Of a DNA stretch of 48,500 bases, positions 31,288 to 41,404 are shown piece by piece. Position numbers and translations under genes: made by a program. The notes under the pieces are model-generated. The model was not told the DNA's origin, did not search any database, and was given only the letters and a program-made list of their open reading frames with translations. How positions within the stretch are numbered: position 1 is the stretch's first letter; each line of letters opens with the position of its first letter. Origin of the DNA: Prorocentrum cordatum (taxonomy: Eukaryota > Sar > Dinophyceae > Prorocentrales > Prorocentraceae); contig CAUYUJ010018709.1 in assembly GCA_963575745.1 (NCBI GenBank), positions 1 through 48,500 on the forward strand. Reading direction: 5' to 3'.

Positions 31288-31712
31288 GACAACTTACCTC
31301 GTAGAGCTCTTCGGCATCGATGAGCTAGAGGAATTCCGGCGCGGGGTGGAGCTAGTTGGTCGACCCGGCCAGAGAGGACAAAGTGGTAACTTTTGGGTGG
31401 TTTTGCAATTTTTGGGAAGATATTTGACAATTCATTTTGAGAAAGCAGATTTTTCGCACCTGTAAACGACTATGAGGGCCTCTCTGTCTTAGTATGAGCT
31501 CTGTAGGCGCACTTTTACTATCAAAACACTTGGCGGAACCTTCTTCATGCCGACACGAAAAAAATCTTTTTTTCTCTTTTTCGAGAAATGCTTCCAGAAG
31601 CTCTCTCTTTCGACTCCGAGCACTCTTACGCGTGAAATGAGCTCTACGAGGTTCCCGGCGGTGACCAGGTTGACGGTTCACCGCCGGCGCCAGTTGGGTG
31701 GGTTTTCCTAAT
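31288..31712 (+). repeat. B host fragments around a B3 element
   Basis: GACAACTT (31288-31295), then nested B3, then TGGGTGGGTTTTCCTAAT (31695-31712). The pieces fit the B linker that follows ACAATGT, the point where the C at 22278 was inserted. Confidence 0.68.
31296..31694 (+). mobile_element. B3 element, complete
   Basis: 399 bp; ACCTCGTAGAGCTC start with exact inverted arm; cap 31655-31687; end CCAGT. Confidence 0.88.
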
Positions 31713-32111
31713 ACCTCGTAGAGCTCTTCGACATCGATGAGCTAGAGGAATTCCGGCGCGGGGTGGAGCTAGTTGGCCCACCCGGCCAGAAAGGACAAAG
31801 TGACAATTTTTGGGTGGTTTTGCAATTTTTCGAAAGATATTTGACCATTTATTTTGAGAAAGCAGATTTTTCGCACCTGTAGACGACTATGAGGGACTCC
31901 CCGTCTTAATATGTCTCTCTAGATGCACGTTTACTATCAAAACACTTGGCGAAACCAACTTCATGTTGACATGAAAAAAAATGATGCTATCTCTTTTTCG
32001 AGAAATGCTTCCAGAAGCTTTCTTTTTTGATGCTGGGTGCTCTTACGCGTGTTAGGAGCTCTACGAGGTTCCCGGCAGTGACCAGGTTGACGGTTCACCG
32101 CCGGCGCCAGT
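31713..32111 (+). mobile_element. B3 element, complete
   Basis: 399 bp. Cap 32072-32104 has one A-C mismatch (CCGGCAGTGA). Inserted after CCTAAT. Confidence 0.87.
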
Positions 32112-33426
32112 TCCCGGAGAGCTCTCTAAGCGCTAAAAAGTGACTTGTAGAGCTTCCCTAAGCTAGCAGCAGGAAGCTTAAGAGTAATTCGGACGCACTG
32201 GCGAGCTAGTTGGCTCGAAAAATCTCGACGGAACTTTTGGTGACTTCTGCTCAGTTGAAAATTATGTTATCAAAATTTGAACATTCGTTTGAGCTCTAGT
32301 ATTTTTCCCGTGATATTCGATCTTATTCCCGCTCGCCATCTTGATCTCAGCTCGATCGGGTGAATATTACTATCGAAAAGCACTGTGGCGGGATCGGCCA
32401 TTTCGAGTCATCTTGATGCGCGCTGACGGTTTTCTGAACAACTCGAGCTTTAGGACAGCTACAGAGCTGGTAAGCACAGCTAGTCGATGTAGAATGATCA
32501 GGCGCGTTCGCCTGTTGAATCCAGAGGTCTGAACTCGGTCTGTTAGCCGAGCTAGGCCCGCAAACCTATTCGTATTATTCGAGTCATCTTGACAGGAACT
32601 CTCGGTTTTCTGTACTTAACTCGAGCTGTAGGACAGCTACAGAGCTGATATTTACAGAAACCATTTCAGAATCATCAGTTGCGTTTGTCTGTCAAATCCA
32701 GAGCTCTGAACTTGGTCTGCTGCCCGATCTAGAATCGCGAAACTGTTCGTATTGGTCGAGTCATCTTGAGAAGTGCTCTCGGTTTCTTCACTCAACTCGC
32801 GCTGAGGGGGGCTACAGTGCTGGTGGTCACAGGAATCGATTTGAAGACATCAGGCGCGTGTGCCTGTCGAATCCAGAGCTCGGAACTCGGTCCGCTGCCC
32901 GAATTAGGTCTGCGAAACTATTGTATTGTTCGAGTCATCCTGAGAGGTGCTGTCGGTTTTCTGCACTTAATTCGGGCTGTAGGGGGGCTGCAGGGCTGGT
33001 AATGACAGGAGTCGATTCGCAGACATCAGACGCGCTCGCCTGTCGCATTCAGAGGTCACATAATTTTCACTATGAGTTAGAATGTTGGTAGTTGCTGTCG
33101 GTTTTCTCAACTTAAGTCGAGCTAGGAAGCTCTACGAGTCTCCAGGCGGTAACCAAGGTTGACGGTTTACCGCCGGCGCCCAGTTTCAGATGAGAAGCAG
33201 GACGGTGGTAGTGCCAGCCAGGAGCTCCTCCACGGCGGTCCACGTCCGCCGCAGCAGCTCGCCCGTGCCGGCAGCGGCGGCGCTTCCCGCACGCGTCCAC
33301 GCGTGCTGCACGCGTGCAGGCACGCATCGAGGCGTGATTGGCAGCGCGTTCGAAACGCTTCAGGAGCCCTCCGGACCTCTTCAGGAAATATTTCCCGTTC
33401 CCAAGGGTCTCTTCGCTCTCCGGGTT
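32112..33426 (+). mobile_element. C host interrupted by an A element
   Basis: Left piece 32112-32141 (TCCCGGAGAGCTCTC to AAAAAGT) and right piece 33185-33426 (TTCAGATGAGAAGC onward) fit the C sequence AAAGTTTTAGATGAGAAGCC seen at 34135-34154. The tail is cut by the next C start at GGGTT. Confidence 0.78.
32142..33184 (+). mobile_element. A element, complete, nested in C
   Basis: 1043 bp, variant start GACTTGTAGAGC. The array includes the alternative terminal monomer and is most like the A element at 22885-24243. The cap near 33143-33176 keeps an 8-bp stem (GGCGGTAA with TTACCGCC). Confidence 0.84.
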
Positions 33427-33663
33427 TCTCCGGAGAGCTCTCTGAGAGCTAAAGGGCGTTAGAGAAACAGCCAGACAGTGGTAGTGCCCTCAGAGGTTCC
33501 TCCACGGCGGTCCACGTCCGCCGCAGCAGCTCGCCGGTGCGGCAGTGGGTTCGGGGGCCCGCGCGCGTCTACTCGTGCCTGCGCGCGTGCAGACACGCAT
33601 GGAGGCGTGATTGGCAGCGCGTTCGAAGCGCTTCAGGGAGCACCCCAGAGCTCTTCAGGAAAT
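33427..33663 (+). repeat. C element, left part
   Basis: Start TCTCCGGAGAGCTC, body with palindrome near 33565-33602; interrupted after AGGAAAT by a B head. Confidence 0.7.
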
Positions 33664-33780
33664 GCCTTGTAGGGCTCGTCGGCATCGATGAGCTAGAGGA
33701 ATTCCGGCGCGGGGTGGAGCTAGTTGGCCGACCCGACCCTAAGAGACGCAGTGATGATTTTGGGTCGGTTTTGCTAATAT
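33664..33780 (+). repeat. B left part
   Basis: Variant start GCCTTGTAGGGCTC, linker GGCCGACCCGACC, stops at GCTAATAT before a C element. Confidence 0.7.
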
Positions 33781-34025
33781 TCCCGGAGAGTTCTCTGAGA
33801 GCTAGAAGGTTTTAGATTAGAAGCCGGACGGTGGTGGTGCCCGCCAGCAGCCCATCTTCGCCGCCCCGGAATCCTTGCAGCAGTTCGTTTAACCCGGCAA
33901 CGGGTCCGGGGGCGCTTCCGGCACGCGTCCACGCGTGCGCGCAGGCACGCATGGGGGCGTGCCTGGCAGCGCTTTCGAAGCGCTTCAGGGGAGCCCCCCG
34001 GAGCTCTCCAGGGAAGATTTCCCCT
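33781..34025 (+). repeat. C element, left part
   Basis: TCCCGGAGAGTTC start, palindrome near 33925-33955, interrupted at ATTTCCCCT by a B head. Confidence 0.7.
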
Positions 34026-34109
34026 ACCTCGTACAGCTCTTCGTCAAGGGGCTAAGAGGAATTCAGGCGGGTGGAGCTAGTTGGCCGGCCCGACCAAAAG
34101 AGAAGATGT
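34026..34109 (+). repeat. B left part
   Basis: ACCTCGTACAGCTC head with a small deletion, linker GGCCGGCCCGACC, stops at GAAGATGT before a C element. Confidence 0.7.
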
Positions 34110-34470
34110 TCCCGGGAAGCTCTCTGAGAGCTAGAAAGTTTTAGATGAGAAGCCGGGCGGTGGTGGTGCCCGCCAGCAGCCCATCTCCGCCGCTCCACGA
34201 TCCTCGCAGCACCTCGCCCGAGCCGGCAGCGGGTCCGCAGCAAGGCAGGATCGCTTCAGATGGGTTTGGCAGAGCTCTGCAGGCGCCCCAGGAGGGTTTG
34301 ACAGCATTGCAGGAAGGCAAGCGTCCACGCGTGCCTGCACGCGTGCAGGCACGCATGGGGGCGTGTCTGGCAATGCTTTCGGAGCGCTTCAGGGGAGCCC
34401 CAGAGAGCTCTCTAGGAAAGATTTCTTGTTCCGAAGGGTCTCCCTCTTCGGGTTTTGGACGCTGCCAAGT
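34110..34470 (+). mobile_element. C element, complete, enlarged (361 bp)
   Basis: TCCCGGGAAGCTCTC start to GGACGCTGCCAAGT end. It is about 35 bp longer than other C copies because of extra sequence around 34245-34320 (GGCAGAGCTCTGCAGGCGCC). Both ends are intact. Confidence 0.8.
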
Positions 34471-34473
34471 AGT

Positions 34474-34796
34474 ACCTCGTAGAGCTCTCCGTTATCGATG
34501 ACCTAGAGGCATTCCGGCGCGGGGTGGAGCTAGTTGGTCGACCCGACCAGAAAAAGTGGTGACTTTGGGTCGGTTTTGTTCAGATTTGATATATATATAT
34601 ATATATATATATGAGAATTCATTTTGAGAAAGCAGATTTTTACGCCGAGCATTGGCATGTGAACTTTGTTCCCTGAGCAGCTCAGCTCTCTGGAGCCAGT
34701 TTTAGTATCAGTTGACTTCCGGGAACCGACTGCATCTTCACTCCGAAAATCTCAATTTGACGTTTCTTTAGAAAAGCTGCAAGTTCTTAGCAAGTT
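34474..34796 (+). repeat. B4 element, 3' end missing
   Basis: ACCTCGTAGAGCTC head, linker, an AT microsatellite in place of the usual GATTTGAAAGATATTTG segment, then a B4 body. It stops near AAGTTTTT without arm or cap. Confidence 0.72.
34589..34612. repeat. (AT)12 microsatellite
   Basis: Uninterrupted AT dinucleotides, expanded inside a B4 body where other copies have GATATTTGA. Confidence 0.95.
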
Positions 34797-35222
34797 TTTC
34801 GTAGAGCTCTTCGTGGTCGATGAGCAAAGAGGAATTCCGGCGCGGGGTGGAGCTAGTTGGCTGACCCGACCAAAAGAGACAATGTGACACATTTGGGTCG
34901 GTTTTCCTAAGATTTGAAAGATATTTGACAATTCATTTTGAGTAAGCAGATTTTCACGCCGATTATCGGCATATCAACTTTATTCCCTGAGCAGCTCAGC
35001 TCTCTAGAGCCAGTTTTAGTATCGGAAAATTAGGAGCAATCAACATGAAATCAACACGAACAAATGTGAATTCGTTTTTTTTTTTTTTTTTTGTTGTTTT
35101 TCTCTTCTTCTGGAAATACCCCGAGAAGCTCCCTGCTTCGATCCTGGGCACTCTTACGAGTGCAAGGAGCTCTACGAGGTTCCCGGCGGTGACCAGGTTG
35201 ACGGTTCACCGCCGGCGCCAGT
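34797..35222 (+). mobile_element. B4 element, first bases missing
   Basis: It begins TCGTAGAGCTCTTCG. Complete B4 body with a T18 run at 35075-35092, arm GAGCTCTACGAGGT, cap 35183-35215. Confidence 0.8.
35075..35092. repeat. T18 homopolymer
   Basis: Eighteen consecutive T in a B4 body; other copies have 5-8. Confidence 0.9.
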
Positions 35223-35225
35223 TGT

Positions 35226-35346
35226 GCCTCGTAGAGCTCTTCGGCATCGATGAGCTAGAGGAATTCCGGCGCGGAGTGGAGCTAGTACCTCGTAGAGCTG
35301 TCGGCATCGATGAGCTAGAGGAATTCCGGCGCGGGGTGGAGCTAGT
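35226..35346 (+). repeat. Two consecutive B heads
   Basis: 35226-35286 (GCCTCGTAG to GCTAGT) and 35287-35346 (ACCTCGTAG to GCTAGT). Each is a left half split at AGT^. One of them is the likely host for the B linker that resumes at 43516. Confidence 0.75.
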
Positions 35347-35393
35347 AACTCGTAGAGCTTCCCCCAGCAAGTTATTGCTGGAAGCTCAAGAAT

Positions 35394-35428
35394 AACTCGT
35401 AGAGCTTCCCTTAGCAAGTTATTGCTGG
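35394..35428 (+). repeat. Truncated A head
   Basis: Start AACTCGTAGAGC to ATTGCTGG; unusual in that it is not broken directly after a T. Confidence 0.65.
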
Positions 35429-35549
35429 AACTCGTAGAGCTCCCCTTAGCTAGTTGCTGGAAGCATAAGAGTAATTCCGGCGCGCTGGAGAGCTAGTTGG
35501 CAAGAAAAATCTCGACAGACCTTTTGCTGACTTTTGGTCGTTTGAAAAT

Positions 35550-36350
35550 ACCTCGTATAGCTCTTCGACATCGATGAGCTAGAGGAATTCCAGCGCGGGG
35601 TGGAGCTAGTCCCTCGTAGAGCTCTTCGGCATCGAAGAGCTAGAGGAATTCCGGCGCGGGCTGGAGCTAGTTGGCCCACCCGGCCGGGGCGGACAATGTG
35701 ACAACTTTTGGGTGATTTTGCGAATATTTCAAAGATATTTGACCATTTATTTTGAGAAAGCAGATTTTTCGCACCTGTGGACGACTATGAGGGCCTCTGC
35801 GTCTTAATATGAGCTCTCTAGGTGCACTTTTACTATCAAAACACTTGACGAAACCAACTTTATGTCGACCTGAAAAACATCATGTTTTCTCTTTTTCGAG
35901 AAATGCTTCGAGAAGCCCTCACTTTTGATGCTGAGCACTCTTTGGCGTGCAAGGAGCTCTACGAGGTTCCGGCGGTGACCAGGTTGACGGTTCACCGCCG
36001 GCGCCAGTTGGTAGACCCGGCCAGAAAGGACAAAGTGGTGACTTTGGGTTGGTTTTGCTAAGATTTGAGAGATATTTCACAATTCATTCTGAGAAACCAG
36101 ATTTTTCGCACCTGTAGTGGGTTATGCCGCGCTTGCCAGTACAATGTTTAGGTCCGTAGGTGCAGTATTACTATTATCCAAACACGTGGCGGAACCGACG
36201 TTGGATAAAAACAGAAAAACATGTTTTTTCGAGTTTTTCGTTTCTCGCTCCAGAAGCTTTCTGCATGTGTTCCGACGATCGCCGTGGAAGAGAAGAGCTC
36301 TACGAGCTTCCCGGCGGTGACCAGGTTGAGGGTTCACCGCCGGCGCCAGT
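35550..36350 (+). mobile_element. B2 element interrupted by B3
   Basis: Head 35550-35610 ends GAGCTAGT; body resumes 36009 (TGGTAGACCCGG); together 403 bp, matching intact B copies. Cap 36311-36343 with loop change GGTTGAGGGT. Confidence 0.88.
35611..36008 (+). mobile_element. B3 element, complete, innermost of the nest
   Basis: 398 bp, start CCCTCGTAGAGCTC, cap 35969-36001. It lies inside B2, which is inside A, which is inside A, inside one or two B heads. Confidence 0.88.
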
Positions 36351-38583
36351 TTTGTTTTCGAAATTCAACAATTCGTTTGAGCTCGAGTATTGCTTCTGAC
36401 CATATTCGATCTTATTCCCGCTCGTCATCTTAACCTCAGCTCGATCGGGTAAATATTTCTGCAAAAAAGCGTCGCGGCGGGATCGGCTGTTTCGAGTCAT
36501 CTTGATACGCGTTGTCGGTATTTTGTATTCAACTCGAGCTGCAGGGCAGCTAAAGAGCTCATACTCACAGAAATCGATTGCCAGTCATCAGGCGCGTTCG
36601 TCTGTTCCATCCAGAGGTCTGAACTCGGTCTGCTGCCCGAGCTAGGTTCGCGAAGCTATTTGTATTGTTCGAGTCATCTTGAGAGGTGCTGTCAGTTTTC
36701 TGCACTTAACTCGGGCTGTAGGGGGGCTACAGGGCTCGTGCTCACAGGAATCGATTCAGAGACATCAGCCGCGTCTGCGCGCCAAATCCAGAGCTCAGAC
36801 CTCGATGTGCTGCCCGAGCTGGGTTTGCAAAACTGTTCGTATTCGTCGAGTCATCTTGAGAGGTGCTGTCCGTTTTCTGCTGTCAACTCGAGCTCTGAGG
36901 GGGCTGCAGGGCTGGTTATTACTGGAATCGATTCGGAGAAATCAGTTGCGTCCGTCTGTCACATCGAGAGCTCTGAACTCGGTGTGCTGCCCGAGCTAGG
37001 TCCGCGAAACTATTCGTATTGTTCGAGTCATCTTCAGAGGTGCTGTCGGTTTGGGCTGTAAGGGGGCTGCAGGGCTGGTAATCACAGGAATCGATCCAGA
37101 GACATCAGGCGCGTCCGCCAGTTGCATTCAGAGGTCTGAACTCGGTCTGATACTCGAGCTACTTACGCGAAACTATTTGTATTGTTCGAGTGATCTTGAG
37201 AGGTGCTGTCGATTTTTGCACGTAACTCGGGCTGTAGGAGAGCTGCGGAGCTCGTTCGCACAGAAAACGATCCAGAAGCATGAGGGGCGTTCGGCTGTTG
37301 CATCGAGAGGTCTGAAATCGCATGGGCTGAAACTATTCGTTCTCAGCAATTCTTTTTACATTATATATGGTCAGGAAGCTCTACGAGTCCCCCGGCGGTA
37401 AGGAAGGTTGACGGTTTACCGCCGGCGCCCAGTTCGGGGCGCTGGAGAGCTAGTTGGCAGGAAAAATCTCGACGGACCTTTTGCTGACTCTTGGTCGGTT
37501 GAAAATTCTGTTCTCGAAACTCCTCAATTCGTTTGAGATCTAGTATTCTTTCCCGTGGTATTCGATCTTATTCCCGCTCGCCATCTTGATCTCAGCTCGA
37601 TCGGGTATCTTTTACTGCCAAAAAGCACACTGGCGGGATCGGCCGTTTCGAGTTATCTTCATACGCGTTGTCGGTATTTTGTGCTTAACTCGAGCTGTAG
37701 GGCAGCTACAGAGCTGGTAAGCACACCTATTCCATTGAGAATCATCAGGCGCGTTCGTCTGTTGAATCCAAAGGTCTGAACTCGGTCTGCTAGCCGAGCT
37801 AGGCCCGCAAACCTATTCGTATTATTCGAGTCATCTTGACAGACGCTCTCGGTTTTCTGTACTCAACTCGAGCTATATAACAGCTACAGAGCTGATACTT
37901 ACAGAAACTGATTCAGAATGGTCAGTCGCGTTCGTCTGTTGAATGGAGAGCTCTCAACTCGGTCTGCTGCCCGATCTAGAATCGCAAAACTATTCGTATT
38001 GCTCGAGTCAGCTTGAGAGGTGCTGTCGGGTCTCTGTATTCAACTCGGGCTGCAGTGCTGGCAGTCACAGGGATCGATTTCAAAACATCAGGCGCGTCCG
38101 CCTGTCGAACCCAGAGCTCGGAACTCGGTCTGCTGCCCGAACTAGGTCCGCAAAACTATTCGTACTGTTCAAGTCATCCTGAGAGGTGCTGTTGGTTTTC
38201 TACACTCAACTCGGGCTGCAGAGGGGCTGCAGGGCTGGTAATCACAGGAATCGATTCGGAGACATCAGACGCGCCCATCTGTCGCATTCAGAGGTCTGGA
38301 ATCGGTCTGATACTCGAGCTAGGTTTGCCAAACTATTCGTATTGTTCGATTCATCTTAGAGGTGCTGTCGATTTACGCACGTTACTCGGGCTGAAGGAGG
38401 GCTACAGAGCTCGTACATCCAAAAGCATCGGGGGCGTTCGGCTGTTGCATCGAGAGGTCTGAAATCGCTTGGGCTGAAAAATTAGTCGTTCTCAACAATT
38501 TTTTCTCACATTATATATTGCCGGGAAGCTCTACGAGCCCCCCGGCGGTAAGAAAGGTTGACGGTTTACCGCCGGCGCCCAGT

Positions 38584-38707
38584 AACTCGTAGAGCTTCCC
38601 TTAGCAAGTTATTGCTGGAAGCTTAAGAGTAATTCCGGAGCGCTGGAGAGCTAGTTGGCAAGAATAATCTCGACGGACCTTTTGGTGACTTTTGGTCGGT
38701 TAAAAAT
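38584..38707 (+). repeat. A head, left half
   Basis: AACTCGTAGAGC to GGTTAAAAAT, cut by the next A start. I find no matching right half in the window. Confidence 0.78.
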
Positions 38708-38966
38708 AACTCGTAGAGCTTCCCCTAGCTAGTTGTTAGAAGCTTAAGAGTAATTCCGGCGCGCTGGAGAGCTAGTTGGCAATCAAAATCTAGACGGACC
38801 TTTTGGTGATTTTTGGTCGATTGAAAATTTTGTGCTCGAAATAACTCGTAGAGCTTCCCTTAGCAAGATAATGCTCGAAGCTTAAGAGTAATTCCGGAGC
38901 GCTGGAGAGCTAGTTGGCAAGAAAAATCTCGACGGACCTTTTGGTGACTTTTGGTCGGTTGAAAAT

Positions 38967-40166
38967 AACTCGTAGAGCTTCCCTTAGCTAGTTGCTGGAA
39001 GCTTAAGAGTAATTTCGGCGCGCTGGAGAGCTAGTTGGCAAGAAAAATCTCGACGGACCTTTTGGTGACTTTAGGTCGGTTGAAACTTTTGTTCTCGAAA
39101 TTCAACAATTCGTTTGAGTTCTAGTATTCTTTCTGACCATATTCGATCTTATTCCCGCTCGCCTTCTTAATCTCAGCTCGATCGGGTAAATATTTCTGCA
39201 AAAAAGCATCGCGGCGGGATCGGCTCTTTCGAGTCATCTTGAAACGCGTTGTCGCTATTTTGCACTTAACTCGAGCTGTAGGGCAGCTACAGAGCTCATT
39301 CTTACAGGAATCGATTGCAAATCATCAGGCGCGTTCGTCTGTCCCATCTAGAGGTCTGAACTCGGTCTGCTGCCCAAGCTAGGTCCGTAAAACTATTCGT
39401 GTTGTTCGCGTCATCTTGAGAGGTGCTGTCAGTTTTCTGCACTTAACTCGGGCTGTAGGGTTGCTACAGGGCTCGTACTGACAGGAATCGATTCGGAGAC
39501 ATCAGGCGCGTCCGCCTGCCGAATCCAGAGCTCAGAGCTCGGTGTGCTGCCCGAGCTAGGTTTGTATTCGTGGAGTCATCTTCAGAGCTGCTCTCCGTTT
39601 TCTGCACTTAACTCGAGCTGTAAGGGGGCTGCAGGGCTGGTAATCACTGGAATCGATTCGGAGACATCAGTCGCGTCCAGCTGTCGCATTCAGAGCCCTG
39701 AACTCGGCCTGCTGCCTCCGCGAAACTATTCGTATTGTTCGAGTCATCTTCAGAGGTGCTGTCGATTTTCTGCACTTAACTCGGGCTGTAAGGGGGCTGC
39801 AGGGCTGGTAATCACAGGAATCGATTCGGAGACATCAGGCGCGTCCGCCTGTTGCATTCAGATGTCTGAACTCGGTCTGGTACTCGAGCTAGATTCGCGA
39901 GACTATTTGTATTGTTCGAGTGATCTTGAGAGGTGCTGCCGATTTTCGCACGTAACTCGGGCTGTAGGAGAGCTACGGAGCTCGTGCGCACAGAAAACAA
40001 TCCAGAAGCATGAGGAAGTTTGGCTGTTGCATCGAGAGGTCTGAAATCGTGTAGGCTGAAAAACTATTCGTTCTCTGCAGTTTTTTTTCGACATTATATA
40101 TGGTCAGGAAGCTCTACGAGTCCCCCGGCGGTAAGGAAGGTTGACGGTTTACCGCGGGCGCCCAGT
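38967..40166 (+). mobile_element. A element, complete
   Basis: 1200 bp, TGACCATATTCG subtype, nested after GAAAAT. Cap 40125-40158 with right-arm variant TTACCGCGGG. The array closely matches 41653-42467. Confidence 0.88.
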
Positions 40167-40204
40167 GTCGTTCCCGAAATTCAACAATTCGTTTGAGCTC
40201 TAGT

Positions 40205-41404
40205 AACTCGTAGAGCTTCCCTTAGCAAGTTATTGCTGGAAGCTTAACAGTAGTTCCGGGGCGCTGGAGAGCTAGTTGGCAAGAAACATATCGACGGACC
40301 TTCTTGGTGACTTTTGGTCGGTTGAAAATTTTGTTTTCGAAATTCAACAATTCGTTTGAGCTCGAGTATTTTTTCCCATGATATTCGATCTTATTACCGC
40401 TCGCCATCTTGATCTCGCCTCGATCGGGTATCTTTTACTGCCAAAAAGCACACGGGCGGGATCGGCCTTTTCAAGTCATCTTGACACGAGATGACGGTTT
40501 TCTGAACAGAACTCGAGCTTTAGGACAGCTACAGAGCTGGTGAGCACAGCTAATCGGTTCAGAATGATCAGGCGCGGTCGCCTGTTGAATCCAGAGGTCT
40601 GAACTCGGTCTGCTAGCCGAGCTAGGTCCGCAAACCTATTCGTATTATTCGAGTCATCTTGACAGACGCTCTCGATTTTCTGTACTTCACTCGAGCAACA
40701 GGACAGCTACAGAGCTGATAGGACAGAAACCGAGTCAGAATCATCAGTGGCAGTTGTCTGTTGAATCCGGAGCTGCACTCGGTCTGCTGCCCGATCTAGA
40801 ATCGCGAAACCGTTCGTATTGTTCGAGTCATCTTGAGAAGTGCTCTCGGTCTTCTGCACTCAACTCGGGCTGAGGGGGGCTACAGTGCTGGTGGTCACAA
40901 GAATCGATTTGAAGACATCAGGATCGTCCGTCTGTCGAATCCAGAGCTCGGAACTCGGTCTGCTGCCCGAACTAGAATCGCGAAACTATTGTATGTCATC
41001 CTGAGAGGCGCTCTCTGTTTTTTGTGTACTTAACTGGGGCTGTAGGGGGGGTTACAGTGCTGGTCACAGGAATCGATTCGCAGGCATCAGATGCGTCCGC
41101 CTGTCGCATTCAGAGGGCTGAACTCGGTTTGATACTCGAGCTGGGTTTCCAACCTATTCGTTTTGTAGAGTCATCTTGAGAGGTGCTGTCGATTTCCGCC
41201 CGTAACTCAAGGAGAGCTACAGAGCTCGTAAACAAGACAATCCAAAAGCATTGGGGGCGTTCGGCTGTTGGATCGAGAGGTCTGAAATCGCTTGGGCTGA
41301 AAAACGGTTCGTTCTCTGCATTTTTCCCCCATTATATATTGTTAGGAAGCTCTACGAGTCCCCCGGAGGTAAGAAAGGTTGACGGTTTACCGCCGGCGCC
41401 CAGT
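40205..41404 (+). mobile_element. A element, complete
   Basis: 1200 bp, nested after GAGCTCTAGT. Cap 41363-41396 with one mismatch (CCGGAGGTAA). Confidence 0.88.

Larger units (their letters stand above)
35429..37433 (+). mobile_element. A element (subtype with TGACCATATTCG) interrupted by B2
   Basis: Left piece 35429-35549 ends TTTGAAAAT; right piece 36351-37433 starts TTTGTTTTCG; together 1204 bp. The head variant has TGACCATATTCGATC and AAATATTTCTGC. Cap 37392-37425. Confidence 0.87.
35347..38583 (+). mobile_element. A element interrupted by a nest
   Basis: Left piece 35347-35393 (AACTCGTAGAGC to CAAGAAT), right piece 37434-38583 (TCGGGGCGCTGG onward), together 1197 bp, the canonical A length. 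Monomers include one with CTATATAACAGC. Cap 38542-38575. Confidence 0.83.

Noticed and set aside
38584-38966. Tandem array of A heads
   Set aside because: Each head stops at a different place and two of three have their remaining parts further downstream, as expected for insertions rather than tandem copying.
39830-39930. Possible hammerhead-like core in beta monomers (CTGATACTCGAG then CGAAAC)
   Set aside because: The required CUGAUGA core is not present and the flanking helices do not line up.
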